64,000 nucleotides of DNA from Verticillium longisporum (Eukaryota; Ascomycota; Sordariomycetes; Glomerellales; Plectosphaerellaceae). The notes under the pieces were generated by a model. The model was not told the DNA's origin, did no database searches, and saw only the letters and a program-made list of their open reading frames with translations. Of this stretch, positions 21,413-31,803 are shown piece by piece. How positions within the stretch are numbered: position 1 is the stretch's first letter; each line of letters begins with the position of its first letter. A program made the translations under genes and the position numbers. The stretch covers positions 5,828,001 through 5,892,000 of the forward strand of contig JAETXT010000001.1 of NCBI GenBank assembly GCA_019188255.1. Direction: 5' to 3'.

Positions 21413-22075
21413 ATGAATGAGGAGCCCCCTACTTATACAAGCTGCTGCCTCCCCCGTGACGCCTACAACGTATCATCCTTCCACCTATTTTCTCAGACAG
21501 TCCTCGCCATGTCTCTACAATCGACGTTCTCGAACTTTATCCACATACGCGACTTTGTGGACAATGTCATAGACGACCCGACGCGGGGAAACGCCCCCAA
21601 CTACGTGGAGATCCAGGCTGACATCAATATCTTTGAGGAGGATGGCTTCTACAGCTCGGGCGCCAAAGTTGAACCCATTCACGCTCTGATTCACACGTAT
21701 CTCGCGCGAGAAGAAAGGGAACTCTACGTTCCCAACACCTTTTTCTTTGCCGACGGCCGTTTTTCTGCGTCTCTTTCTCCGGACGGCGTCCTAGAAATCA
21801 ACGCCCAGACCCTCAACCTAAAAGGTGCCTGCCACCCCATTCCCATTCTCGATCCGTCTAACCCGCATAAACATCCAGTAAACGTGTCTGACTTCGACGA
21901 ATATCGCCGACACTTGCCGGAGCAATGGTGCCCGATGGTGACCGTCATCGGTTCCGTATCCACATGTAACAACGACGCTGTCGACGCTTGGGAGCCACGC
22001 CGTTTCGCCGTCGAGACGTCCGTCTACGAACCATCAAAACCTGCACCGGTGACATTCGTCGTCGCTACTTCCTAG
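21413..22075 (+). CDS. Hypothetical protein, 220 residues
   Basis: An uninterrupted frame with good coding character and no family I recognise. The ATG at 21509 (MSLQSTFSN) is an alternative start that gives 188 residues. The protein alternates short hydrophobic strands and polar turns (YVEIQADINIFEEDGFY, NTFFFADGRFSASLSPDG, PMVTVIGSVS), suggesting a small beta-rich, OB-like fold; this is inference only. No signal peptide or membrane span. It ends 115 bases before a retroelement fragment, so its 3' end may have been altered by that insertion. Confidence 0.5.
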   Translation: MNEEPPTYTSCCLPRDAYNVSSFHLFSQTVLAMSLQSTFSNFIHIRDFVDNVIDDPTRGNAPNYVEIQADINIFEEDGFYSSGAKVEPIHALIHTYLAREERELYVPNTFFFADGRFSASLSPDGVLEINAQTLNLKGACHPIPILDPSNPHKHPVNVSDFDEYRRHLPEQWCPMVTVIGSVSTCNNDAVDAWEPRRFAVETSVYEPSKPAPVTFVVATS

Positions 22076-22189
22076 AAAACACAAGGCGTTGGCAAAGAGT
22101 GAAGGTACCCCCAACCGGAACCCTACTAAGCCTTGCTGCCAAGATAGTCGGTCGCACAGCAGACACGAATCAGCTCGCCCTCCGTTAGC

Positions 22190-22560
22190 TAAGGATGCAT
22201 CAAAACAGTACCATGATGCTACCCGCAAGCAGAAGAAGACTCATTGGGAAGACTTCCTTGCCGACAACGCAAACATCTGGAAAGCGGCCAAATACCTGGA
22301 CCAAGGACAAGGGGTGAAGTACGACAAGTTACCCCAATTTACCCGTACAGACGGGACCCGCACCACCAGCCCGCAGGAACAGACCCGGGAACTGCTCGCA
22401 ACCTTCTTTCCACCATTGCCCCAAGACATAGTGGAGGAGTGTTCCCCGCCACGGAGGAACCCAGTGGAGATGCCCGACATCACCATGGAGGAGATCGAGA
22501 CGCAACTATGTAAGATGAAACCATGGAAGGCACCCGGGGAAGACGGTCTGCCGGTCATGG
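22190..22560 (+). pseudogene. LINE ORF2 internal fragment
   Basis: Matches ORF2 residues about 345-475 of the full-length element: SKQYHDATRKQKKTHWEDFL for [29 protein letters not shown] identical, DGTRTT identical, EMPDITMEEIETQL for [14 protein letters not shown], and [12 protein letters not shown] for [12 protein letters not shown]. This is the linker between endonuclease and reverse transcriptase; both flanking domains are absent. At this divergence it represents a third copy or subfamily. Its ends are abrupt, with no visible target duplication. Confidence 0.85.
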
Positions 22561-22639
22561 CACCCTCCCCAGAGGCGCTGAGCTGCGATCAGTGTCCGCC
22601 ACGAGAAGCGGGGCTACAGAGCAAGTAGCGTCAATACAA

Positions 22640-23250
22640 GTTCGAGTTTCATGGAAGTCAGCGGTATCTCAATGTGTCATGCGTAGAAGTTCAAGAGTTC
22701 ATTAAAGTTAAAGCCAATGATAGCCCAAGGTGTCACGCTGCTCACGCATCGCTGTGGGTTCGAGATCTTAGGTCCTAGGCGACTCTCGGATCGTATACTC
22801 AGAGCCCCTGCCGTCTGTCAGTCCGCTTGTCGGTACCCTTTGGAAGAAGGTTGCCCGAACTGAGGCTGTACCCATCTCCATCACTGGCTTCTGCTACTCA
22901 GCCGTTGGGTCGTCAACACAACTTCTAGCAAAGAAGCTGGGGACCACTGAGATCTTGAAATGCATGTCCTTGGCGAATCTGCCTTGCGCGTGGTATGGAG
23001 GCCGAGTCTGGCTCCTTCTCGTGCCTCGAGGCCCAGGTAACGTGACGCATCCACGCTCATCACGGCATGGGGACGACGGAGGCATGGGCATGCGACGCCA
23101 CGTCAACAGACTCCTGGCACAAGCAGGCGAGGACAAGGTCGGTCAGTGCCAGGCCACCGATTTCAGGAGGCCGCCTCCTCGGCTGTAAGCAGGAGGTTGA
23201 AAGACTTCAGGGGGAACCGTCCTTGCCGCTCCGCAAGTCACATGGCCGAG
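22640..23250. other. Upstream region of the acidic-protein gene, no gene seen
   Basis: No coding frame supported. The downstream part should hold the promoter of the gene at 23363. Confidence 0.4.
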
Positions 23251-23265
23251 CTCGGCATCCAGGTC

Positions 23266-23272
23266 TATATAA
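23266..23272 (+). promoter_or_regulatory. TATA box
   Basis: TATATAA about 90 bases before the ATG at 23363. A strongly CT-rich stretch (23279-23345) follows, which is typical of fungal transcription starts and 5'UTRs. Confidence 0.6.
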
Positions 23273-23362
23273 GGACGGCCTCTCTCTCTTTCCGACCTCT
23301 CCGTCTCTCCTCTCTTCTCAACTCCTCTCTCTCGCCACTGCCCTCTTACCGCCCTCACGACC

Positions 23363-24631
23363 ATGAACCCGCTCGATCTTGTCGCCAGTGCGCCGGGCTC
23401 AACCTTGCAGAACAGCTTGCCATGCCAAGAGCTGTTGTTTTCGGACCTAGATCCAACCATGTCGCCTCCGACCTCAGTCCCTCCGGGGTTGGATGAGTTG
23501 GATGATTTTCTCTCTGTTCAGCATGCCGCTGAGGCCGATGATGTCGATTCCAGCAACGTGACCACCAGCGTCAGAGACGACGGCCTCAGCGACGGATGTT
23601 TGACCGATAGCTTCTTCAACCAAGGCTGCTTCGCCGATGGCTTCATTGAAGGCTGCTTCACCGAAAGCCGCTTCGCCGATGACTACAACGAAGGCTACCT
23701 CACCAACTACTCTATAGTCGAGCTATCAACTGAGTCCCACCATGCACTCATGGATTGTTCTTTGTTTTCCAGAGACGGCATACCGAGCGGGGCCGACGAA
23801 CTCTTCGATGACTTCATCTGCTGGGACGCCGCGAACCTCACCGAGCCCCCGTCAGGGTGTTCGGACACCAGCACCCTATCTACAACCGACAGCCTGGAGC
23901 AGGATCGAAGCTGTGCCGAGAGCTCCCCGAGCTGGGTCGGCGATTCTCCCGGCTGGGGGCCCTTGACGACAGGACTGCTCAGTGTTGACGAGGTCGGGTG
24001 CCTCATGGACGAGGATGATCAGCTGCAGCTCGGAGAAAGCACGCCGCCCCCGGACACCTCCAAGGTGGATGAAGATGACGACGTCATCTTTCTTTACGAA
24101 CGGACATGCCTCTCGCGAAAGCGTCTGCAGAAGAACCGACGGCATCACCCACGGCTCCTTGGTCGAAGTCACTCCTCAGATTCCAGCCTCTACTTTGCTC
24201 CAATCTCTGAAGCTCTCGCCAGGTCCAAGAACAGGTTCAAAGCTCATAAGTTGAGCAAACGACCTGAGCGGTGCAGAAGCCCGGCGCCAACCGCACGCGA
24301 TCCCCGCCGCTGGATGAACGAGTGGTTCCGCCTGGAGAAGGTCGGCGTTTATGAGTCTGGCGGCCGGTCAGTTTCGGAGTACACTTGGATGGGACAGAAG
24401 AGGGGATGGGGCAAGGGTAGGCGAGCCCAAGATCTGGCTGATGCCAGTCAGATATCCTACGTGGTGGTTCGGCGAAGCTCGGAGGGCTACGGAATCAAAG
24501 CGTCGTGGAATGAAGAGAGCGCGATGTTCTTGGGTGAGGATGGCATGAACAACAAGACGGTGCGGCTCAGCAAATGCGAGGTACAGAGGCTTTTGGTGGA
24601 GCAGTGCAAATGCATTCAGATATCAGGGTAG
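23363..24631 (+). CDS. Acidic hypothetical protein with short internal repeats, 422 residues
   Basis: Single-exon gene with TATA box and pyrimidine-rich leader. The N-terminal ~240 residues are rich in Asp, Glu and Ser. Residues about 77-118 carry imperfect 9-residue repeats (DGCLTDSFF, QGCFADGFIE, EGCFTESRFA, EGYLTN). A basic stretch follows (residues about 250-300: RKRLQKNRRHHPRLLGR, KRPERCRS). The C-terminal ~110 residues look folded (RWMNEWFRLEKVGVYESGG, YTWMGQKRGWGKGRRAQDL, ISYVVVRRSSEGYGIKASW). Acidic N-terminus plus basic middle would suit a nuclear factor, but no known domain was recognised and the role is unknown. Confidence 0.7.
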   Translation: MNPLDLVASAPGSTLQNSLPCQELLFSDLDPTMSPPTSVPPGLDELDDFLSVQHAAEADDVDSSNVTTSVRDDGLSDGCLTDSFFNQGCFADGFIEGCFTESRFADDYNEGYLTNYSIVELSTESHHALMDCSLFSRDGIPSGADELFDDFICWDAANLTEPPSGCSDTSTLSTTDSLEQDRSCAESSPSWVGDSPGWGPLTTGLLSVDEVGCLMDEDDQLQLGESTPPPDTSKVDEDDDVIFLYERTCLSRKRLQKNRRHHPRLLGRSHSSDSSLYFAPISEALARSKNRFKAHKLSKRPERCRSPAPTARDPRRWMNEWFRLEKVGVYESGGRSVSEYTWMGQKRGWGKGRRAQDLADASQISYVVVRRSSEGYGIKASWNEESAMFLGEDGMNNKTVRLSKCEVQRLLVEQCKCIQISG

Positions 24632-24798
24632 TCTGCAGGATTGCTGAATCCCAAACCGTACTTGGCGCGAGAGATCTCGGGCTCATGGCCCTTCGGAAAA
24701 ATGAATGAGTGAGTGGAAGTTTGCAATAGGAGAAAATCATGCGGTGGTGTACACTAGGAACAGCAGCGCATCTCAGCCGAAGTATGGCGAGGTGCCGT

Positions 24799-25202
24799 CT
24801 AGACAAAGAGCTTCTTGCTATCCTTGTCCGTGATGTCTAGAGCTGCTGCCTTCTCATCCTCACCCGCAGCCTCCCATTCGTCCCACCTTTTGGTTGGAGG
24901 ACCACAAAATGGACCTTCTAATCCGAATGATTAGGGACCAAAACATGGACAGCACCGGTTTCGGAAGGGGCCCTGTTTCTGTACCTTCATTCCACTCTGT
25001 ATGTCTTGCACGTACTGAGAAATGACACTCCGGTGTTGGTATTGGATGGTACAGTAGACACTACTGTACAGGTCCAGCCTCTGAAAGAGCAAAACAGCCG
25101 TTGTTCGTCTTCTTCTGTTCGCTCTGGGACCGCCGCCATCGCCTTCACTTGCGCAGAGGAGTCGAGGACAGGTGTTCGAGAATCGGGCTGATTGTCGGCC
25201 AT
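24799..25202 (-). CDS. Possible small spliced gene, unknown function
   Basis: The ATG at 25202 opens MADNQPDSRTPVLDSSAQVK, rich in Glu downstream. An intron GTAGTG...CTCAG would lead to TACGTGCAAGACATACAG. The last exon reads GPFCGPPTKRWDEWEAAGED and ends DITDKDSKKLFV at 24799, which has strong coding character. I could not find one set of introns that keeps every piece in frame: the intron starting GTACAG near 24990 shifts the last exon. Convergent to the gene ending at 24631. It is either a real gene with an unresolved model or a decayed one. Confidence 0.35.
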
Positions 25203-26688
25203 GGTAATCCGATATTTTGCCTCCGAAGATATATATGTTGCCGGTCAGACTGGAAATACTGACGGGTAGCCGGAATGATCCAAGGTAGTCAAATGTCGGG
25301 GCAATTCTGGACAACTAAAGTCCACATAGTTAGAGATTGCATCAGTCTGCGGGATGAGAACTATCCCAGGAACATGTCCTCCATGAGCAGATGCACGGAA
25401 TCGCCAGTTCTTTATGTAAAATGGAGCTGTCGCCTGCTACGCGCACCACCTGCTTGTCAGGCAGCTGCAGCCGCGAGAAGCAACATAGGAAGGGAGCAGC
25501 CATTCCGGGTAGGCTTGATATGCGACAGGTATGCATGGTCTTATGCCCGGCAAGATAGTTAAGAAATACTCCAAACACGACCTAGTCACGGAGGGTTATG
25601 AGGTACTTGCAATCCTTGGCTAACGGGTTCAGGAATGTCCACGGCATTCCACAATTTCCATTGTGGGCCGACTCCCGTGGAGTGACAGTAATCCATAACA
25701 AGGGCTGATGGAATGGAATGGGATTGATATGGATCCATATGTGAGTCCATATGTGGCTTTCCGTGGAGTGACTTCGAACCCTGCTTTTCGTTCAGGAGAC
25801 GGGAGGATGAAGGGTCCTGGTCCTGAGCGGTCGACGGCCACTGTTGAGTCTCCGATGCAGTGGAAGGGACTGTGAGGTCCTTGTGAGTAAGGGACAGATG
25901 ATTAGGTAGGAGACTCAGCTTTAAATTTGGTTTAGCTCTCCGGGCTCATAACCTGTTGTAATGGGATTATTCTTGTTCTCTTTTTTCATGAAGTGAGAGG
26001 TAGAAGGGGCCACTACTTATATACAGGTGCGGGTAGCCGTAGAAAGTTCTAGGCCTTTTCCACCGACTTGATCGTCTAACACCCGTGACCTCCAACAGGG
26101 GAGTCACGGCTCTTGGCCTGACCAGTATACCCAGTTATATTCTGCTAGCTCGTGAAACTCGGCGGAAGCCGTGGCCTAATATATTACGAGACGAATAGGA
26201 TGGCGAATGTATGTATTAGTTAGGCTAATGTCGAGTTGGTGATCAGTCCTTGGGTTTGGATGGGGCTGAGTATAAAGGGGCTTCAGTGGCGCCAGTGGCG
26301 TCTTGCAGTCGTGGCCCTACATCACACCAACCAACAGCTAAGCCTGAGGCCGAACCATCGTCCTACCAAGCCGACTCGCATCTCTCTGCCGGCTGTCCAG
26401 CCGGGGAAGCTGAGGATCTGCGGCGCAAGTGCTCCGGTGTGACACTGTGATCGCGTTTAATGGTTGCATTCAACCTGCGTGCGAGTGCACCGGGGAAGAC
26501 GCGATGACGGAATATCAATAACCCGTCTGAGAAGCAAAGCGCGCCATGCGGATAAACATGTAACCGAGTCATCGACCAATTGATCCTGTTGCGCCAATCC
26601 GTCATGGCGTCATATTGTAGTGAACTAAACCCCGCATTGAAAATGCTCACTTCTCCGTATCCCGATCCCACTCTTCAAGTTAGCGACG
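25203..26688. other. Intergenic, no gene seen
   Basis: Contains the short repeats near 25660-25775 listed separately. No coding frame supported. Confidence 0.4.
25660..25775. repeat. Short direct and palindromic repeats
   Basis: CCGTGGAGTGAC occurs at 25674 and again at 25762. Between them lie TGGAATGGAATGGG, ATATGGATCCATAT (palindrome) and TCCATATG twice. The CCATATG words resemble those at 20028-20095. Confidence 0.45.
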
Positions 26689-28032
26689 ATGGCAGATGGC
26701 CTCAGTATCGCATCTGGTGTCGTGGCGCTGATCACCTTTGCTTTTCAATCCAGTACCGCCCTCTACACCACAGTTCGCAGCTTCCAGAGCCAGGATAAGA
26801 CCGCCCGCGCGCTCAAAACCGAGCTAACGGATCTGACCGCAGTTTTGGAGTCCCTTCTCGAAACGGTCTCCGCAAACCCTGACATCAACTTCGAAGCTCT
26901 CAAACTTCCTCTTTACCGTTGCGGGAAGACCTGCGAGGAGTATGGCGACCTCATTGCCCGGTGCACCAAGCATTCCAGTACGCCACGGCCGAGCTTTCGG
27001 GACTGGATCGGCCAGCAATATCTCAAAGGAGACATATCTGACTTCAAGGAGATGCTTGCTGGATACAAATCCACTATTAACATAGCGCTGGCCAATGTAA
27101 ACCTGTAGGATTTACCATGCACTATGCAACCCTCCCAATGAGCAGTTCGCTTACATTCAGGCAGGCGCGTCGTCGCCTCCATAACTCCCAATGCACTCGA
27201 AGAATACAAAGACTTGATACGCGATATCACTAGCGACCTGCAAGAGCATATGCAACGATTAGATGAGAGGGTACAGAGCTTGGCTGTCTCTGGGGCCGAA
27301 AACCCGGTTCGAGATTCTGCCGAATGGCTAGCCATGTGGGAGGAGAAAGAGAGCACTCACCAAGGCTTACGAATCTGTTTGCAGTTATCTGCCCAGATTG
27401 AAAAGCTTGAATCAACATCCAAGGAGCATCAGCAGTTCTTAGAGCAGCCGTCAGCACACAAGATTATCAGGACTGGATTAGGCGTCGCTAAAGGGTCTAT
27501 TCGCTCCTTGGTATCACGGCTTCAAAGTCACCAGATCGACGTTGACAAGAGAATGCAGGCGATGGGATCGACAGAACCTTTGTCTCGGGAAGAGTTGAGA
27601 CAGCTCGCAGGATTGCAAGAGACGAAGGAGAGTCCTCAGCAATGCATCAACGTTGTCTCCGAGGCAGGCCAAACCTTGACTGATGAACGGTGCAACATTT
27701 TCGAGGACATAACAATGGCTGACAACAGCTACGGTATCTCTGTTTCAACAGTGAAAGAACTTGTTGTGGCGAGACGAATCAACCTCAAAGATGAGGCGCG
27801 CTACGTTGGTGGGCAAATCAGCGATGAAAGCTACCAAAAAACGATAGATGCCCTGACACAACTGGACCTGGTGAGGACCAGGTCTGTTGGACAGGGTATC
27901 GGGCAAGGCACCCCACCCAGTGAGCTAGAAGCCGAAAGCACAGGATCGGTCGGGTTTCTCGACCGTTATGGGCGTGGTTTTAAGCTATCGCCGTCAGAAA
28001 CACCCGCCAACCCATCAGAGAGAAAGCCGTAG
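26689..28032 (+). CDS. PigL_N / fungal STAND-type N-terminal domain protein
   Basis: Two exons, 26689-27104 and 27165-28032 (60-nt intron, GTAGGA...GGCAG), 427 residues. The start MADGLSIASGVVALITFAFQ and the helical region to about residue 140 match the family named for the azaphilone cluster protein L N-terminus (PigL_N, PF17111), a helical domain that often sits in front of NACHT/NB-ARC modules in fungal NOD-like proteins. A coiled-coil middle follows (EHMQRLDERVQSLAV, LQLSAQIEKLESTSKEHQQF). Near residue 335, ITMADNSYGISVSTVKEL...GGQISDES resembles a segment that follows this domain in many such proteins. No nucleotide-binding domain or repeats are present, so it is a stand-alone form. Many relatives are implicated in self/non-self recognition; its role here is unknown. 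Confidence 0.75.
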
Positions 28033-28445
28033 CGTTCACTTCTTGCACCGCTGTTGCGAATATTACTCGTTTGCAGAACGGCTTTTAAGTCCGCAAGACT
28101 ATTGGCGTTGCTGTTATTGCATCACCACACCAAACTTCGCTGCGTGAATTCCAGGTGCTATGGCTTCAAAAATGCTTCTAAAATTTCTGCACAGCAAGTT
28201 ATGCTGGGATGGTACTGTTCATAACACTTTCAATCTCCCGATTGGGTGGGGGGGTGTTGTTGGCTTTGTTTGGGAATTGCCATGCTCACAGTTACGTGGT
28301 CTGTCACTATGCAGGATCCTCAGGGAGGGACGGGCCTTGGGCAGTACTGCATCGCTGTGTTGGCGGTGATGATTTCTATCTTCGTTCTCCGGAATGGGAC
28401 TTCGCTTGATCCAACTTAAGGCGTTGCTAAAGCCTCCAAAGCCCC

Positions 28446-28640
28446 ATGGCCGACTTCCGGAAACTGCGCAACAACACGAACTCCAGAAACTCCAATTCGG
28501 CATCGCACGGTTGCTCTAGGGGTCCCGAACGTCGAAGAGGCTATGACTTCCTGCCCAGCTGCCAGCGCCACGACTTCAGCTACCGCAACATCACGAAGAA
28601 GAAGGACTTCGCCACGGACATTAAGAAGCGCATCGGCGTC
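28446..28640 (+). pseudogene. Fungal phospholipase A2 fragment
   Basis: Reads SASHGCSRGPERRRGYDFLP followed by SCQRHDFSYRN. This is the Ca2+-binding Cys-Ser loop and the catalytic His-Asp helix of the fungal/bacterial secreted phospholipase A2 family (PF09056 type). The rest is missing: no signal peptide was found upstream, and the frame after IKKRIGVKV loses family character. About 60 of the usual ~120 mature residues are recognisable. The catalytic His-Asp pair is intact, but the piece is too short to fold as an enzyme. The upstream exon may exist in the 28160-28400 region, but I could not support one. Confidence 0.55.
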
Positions 28641-28699
28641 AAGGTCATCTTGGTCTGTACAAAGCAGTCTCCTGGCCAGTTAACTCACCCAACTGGGCC

Positions 28700-30250
28700 C
28701 CAGCTTCCACGGCTCTAAATCATGCCTGGCTGATTGTACTCTTGGCAGTGCGTACGCGGCGGCCGCTTTTAGGTTAGAGATGAAGCGGCGGGGAGAAGCA
28801 GTGCATGGACCGAGAGCAGAAACTCTATTCAGAGCTGTGCCTTTTACGGTCGACCTAGGCAGGATTCATCTGATTTTCCTTGGTCCGCTAGGAGCCCGCA
28901 AGGTCTACCACTTTTGGGTAGTGCTGTTGCTCTCTGGTTGACCGAAAGCTTTTTAATTGGAGGCCCATAGTAAGCCGGCCTGTGGCGCTATCAACATGAT
29001 GGCGACATGCTGGGCGACATGCCGCGTACAAGAAGGCCAAGGTGGCTCCCCACGTACTCCAAGTATGGTTGCCGGTCCACGATGGAGCCAGAGCACTGTG
29101 GGCAACGGCAACTGGCTGAGAACCATGCTACTATTCCTACAATGGGTCCAGCTTATCGGGATTTGGAAGGGCTCGCGATCGAGATGCTCTCGACGGAGCG
29201 GCGCGGCGGTTTAGGTCGTCCCGTGATTCACAACCTGCCAGACAACTCCAATCCTTTCCAAGAAATGTGATCATCGATGATATGCTTTGCCCGTGATCGG
29301 CATAAGTCGGGTTTTCGACTAAATCACCCACAGCTTCTCCGCTATCACGCCGAAAGCACAACTCAGACGTGATTAGCCATAGCTCAGTCTGAATGGATCT
29401 TGGGACCAAGCTAGTATTGCTGGGAATCTGCTGAGCCTCTTTGGCATTCTCTCTCTAGTTTATGTGCTGCTGGATGTCTGGGACATCAGCGAAAGCGTGA
29501 CCGAGCAGGACTGTGTGAATATGGCTGAGGAGCTTCATGCCCAAGAAGCGGAGGCGCTGAAGACACGCAAATGGTGCGTCCAGTACGTCGACCAAGCCTG
29601 AACGTGTACTCAGGTAGCAATATGTAGTGTCCATCAGATACCTTGACAATGTACCACTTGGTTCCGGCGATCATGCGAACCGTCGGTGTTGACTCCCGCA
29701 GGCTCAAGCGCGTGCTGCCATCACGGCTGACAAGGCGAGCCTAGGGACGGAAGGATCAAACGAGTTGGATGCGTGAACATTGGGTCTGGGACTTCACTCC
29801 AAGACGTTACTTTCTATCTCAAAGGCTAATGCTCATCCGCACTTGCGGATGCTGAACTGATGTGTGGACCAGTCACCGCGCAAAAGAGTGCGACGACGCG
29901 ACCCCACGTTTTGGCTCTCGAACATCACGCAGCGCGCGACAAGTTGCATGGCTCCCAAGTTGAAGAACCCGGCGAGCTGACGAACGACAGACGAAACGGA
30001 GCACATGCGGACAAGCAATGTGTACGCGAACCGTCTCTCCTGCCACCCACAAGCCCAACTTGCCCAGCTTACAGTATCAACAATGCCAAACCCTTTCCAG
30101 TAGTCCGACTTTTCCTCATGTACTTTGTGTTGGTGTACAACCGTGTGTCCCAGCATACCCATACGAGGCAGTGCATCTGTACAGCGTCGAATGACCACGG
30201 CGCCAATGGGGATGTCTATTTACTCGCACAGTAGTTGGAGACAACGATCA
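28700..30250. other. Low-coding region, no firm gene
   Basis: A minus-strand stretch near 29750-29600 reads STRLSLRESTPTVRMIAGTK then WYIVKVSDGHYILLPEY, which looks like coding sequence but lacks a start, stop and partner exons. Nothing else was supported. Confidence 0.35.
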
Positions 30251-30316
30251 GTCACTGCGTGCCATGAATATAGTTGCAAAAGGAATTCAAAGAGGTAGAA
30301 ACGTCATCAATAGTAG

Positions 30317-30740
30317 CTATACTACATGCGAGTCCTGAGGAACTCCTGGATGGAGGCATCCGATGATCATAATACCACTTGTGTTGCCCCATCGCCAAGA
30401 GTAACGCACCTTTGCCTTGAACATGTGTTCGCACGACGTGATCAATATTTGCTGCCTACGTAGCTCCACCTTCACGCCCTCCATCACCTGGACCCCGTAG
30501 GGCGACGCTTGCTTCGAAGCATTGGTTAGGTTAAACATACGCTCCTTGTTGCTATGGAACTCGTAAGCATACCTCCAGAGCTCGCCATCGGCGTCTAGGG
30601 CGGCCGTACGAACATATTGAGCTACGCCAGCAAGCAGTTGCCGTGTTACATGTCCCTCGTTAGCTCGTAGGCGGAGAAGAAAGTCGTTCAATTTTTTGCC
30701 ACACTCCTCCAGGACGAGAAGGGCCGTGGTGCGGTGCTCC
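30317..30740 (-). CDS. Unidentified coding-like frame
   Basis: An open minus frame without a clear ATG, reading ALLVLEECGKKLNDFLLRLR, ANEGHVTRQLLAGVAQYVRT, GELWRYAYEFHSNKERMFNL and VKVELRRQQILITSCEHMFK. The helical, charged composition and codon usage look like real protein. A GTGCGT donor-like site near 30408 may end the exon. No family recognised. It directly follows the hAT remnant, so it may be the truncated body of another gene. Confidence 0.35.
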
Positions 30741-30784
30741 GTGGTACGAACACCCTAGCTAGGGGAATAACAACGTGAAGTAGC

Positions 30785-30930
30785 CACCTTATCCCCGATA
30801 TCGAATTCCTGGATGATGTCGAGTATCTGGCCAGCGATATTCTCGCCTGTGTGACGGCCTAGTAGCTCCGGAAGGCCGAGAACGCACTTCCTGGGCCTGT
30901 TATCCAGATTCCTGAATATACAGGTAACAC
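30785..30930 (-). pseudogene. hAT transposase fragment
   Basis: Reads TCIFRNLDNRPRKCVLGLPE then LLGRHTGENIAGQILDIIQEF followed by DIGDKV. This is the segment of hAT transposases containing the L-x-L...G.H.GENIA...I...F.I motif before the second catalytic region. It stops at SRCYSPS near 30755. About 50 codons remain out of several hundred. It replaces the expected C-terminus of the transcription-factor piece immediately upstream, which suggests that a hAT element inserted into or recombined with that gene. Confidence 0.6.
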
Positions 30931-30934
30931 CGTA

Positions 30935-31410
30935 AAGAGCATGTCTGTTCCCGGACGTCCAGAGCAGCCACAAGCACCATGGATCTTGCGCGAATCCTCC
31001 TCCGTGCTTTGCAGGAGTAACCACTGGAAGTGTTTGCTGTCCGTATTGGCCTTATCCAAGCGCGTCATGGGAAGCGCGAGAATGACGGCTCGACTTATGA
31101 TGATGGCGTTGGCGACTCGGGTATCCGAGGGCTGAACGTTACTGGCGTGCCAGTATCGGTGACCTGGATCTGTGGCGTCTAGAACCTTGCATGCAACCTG
31201 GGCGCCTTCTAGCCACCTAGGGACCTCTTCCTTCGGCCGGCGGCGTTCAGGCGACACAACGTCGAGCATATTCAGCAGGGCTATAGCTGCGACCACACTC
31301 TCGCCACCACCAACTCTCTGCTCCGCTTCGTTCCTCAAGTCTTGCGTGAGAAGACCCACGGCGGCGTTATAGTGGGCATTGGATCGTTGCCGAACTCTCT
31401 CGTCCTTCAC
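30935..31410 (-). pseudogene. Fungal transcription factor fragment (Fungal_trans_2-like)
   Basis: The frame beginning near 31410 reads HYNAAVGLLTQDLRNEAEQR, ESVVAAIALLNMLDVVSPER, PRWLEGAQVACKVLD, and ANAIIISRAVILALPMTR, ending at QSTEEDSRKIHGACGCSGR. The order HYxxAxxLLxxxLR / LLxMxDV / WLxGA / EED.KIHG.CG.S fits the regulatory half of Zn2Cys6 proteins of the PF11951 type. No zinc cluster lies upstream; instead there is AT-rich DNA and then a transposon. Downstream the frame runs into a hAT fragment. Both ends are therefore missing. Confidence 0.55.
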
Positions 31411-31803
31411 TTTTCGGCCGAATCAGGTAATCAACGTCCCCTTCCGTCGTCACGTGCACCCATACACTTGATTTGGCAACTTACTTGTTTGCAAGTATTT
31501 TGCAAGAATCCTACCAAGTGAGCAAATCCCGGGCCAGATTTGACTTACTTGTTTCATTAGCAGCGCTGCCAGCGCAGCTACCAAAGCAAATCTAATAAGT
31601 CAACGTCCAAATTCAACAAACAAGTGAAGCTATTCCCACCACCCAAATCAGCAAGTTTGAGGCCCGATTTGACTTGATTGATTTGATCTGTGAGCTTAGC
31701 GTATTATTCAGCAAGCTATAGCCAATACGTGTGTAGAATCACAGCCATCCCCGTGATCCTATTCCCATATTGCTTTTTCTATCGCGGCACGCGTTTTTCC
31801 CCA
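31411..31803. other. AT-rich spacer with short repeats
   Basis: More AT-rich than its surroundings. GATTTGACTT occurs near 31538 and again near 31666, each preceded by GGCC; ACTTGTTTGCAAGT is a near-palindrome near 31480. Possibly a remnant of a small non-coding element. No gene. Confidence 0.4.

Noticed and set aside
27060..28032. HET-s-type amyloid motif in the PigL_N protein
   Set aside because: No paired repeat or N-terminal NLR-linked amyloid signature was visible; the FLDRYGRGFKL stretch alone is insufficient.
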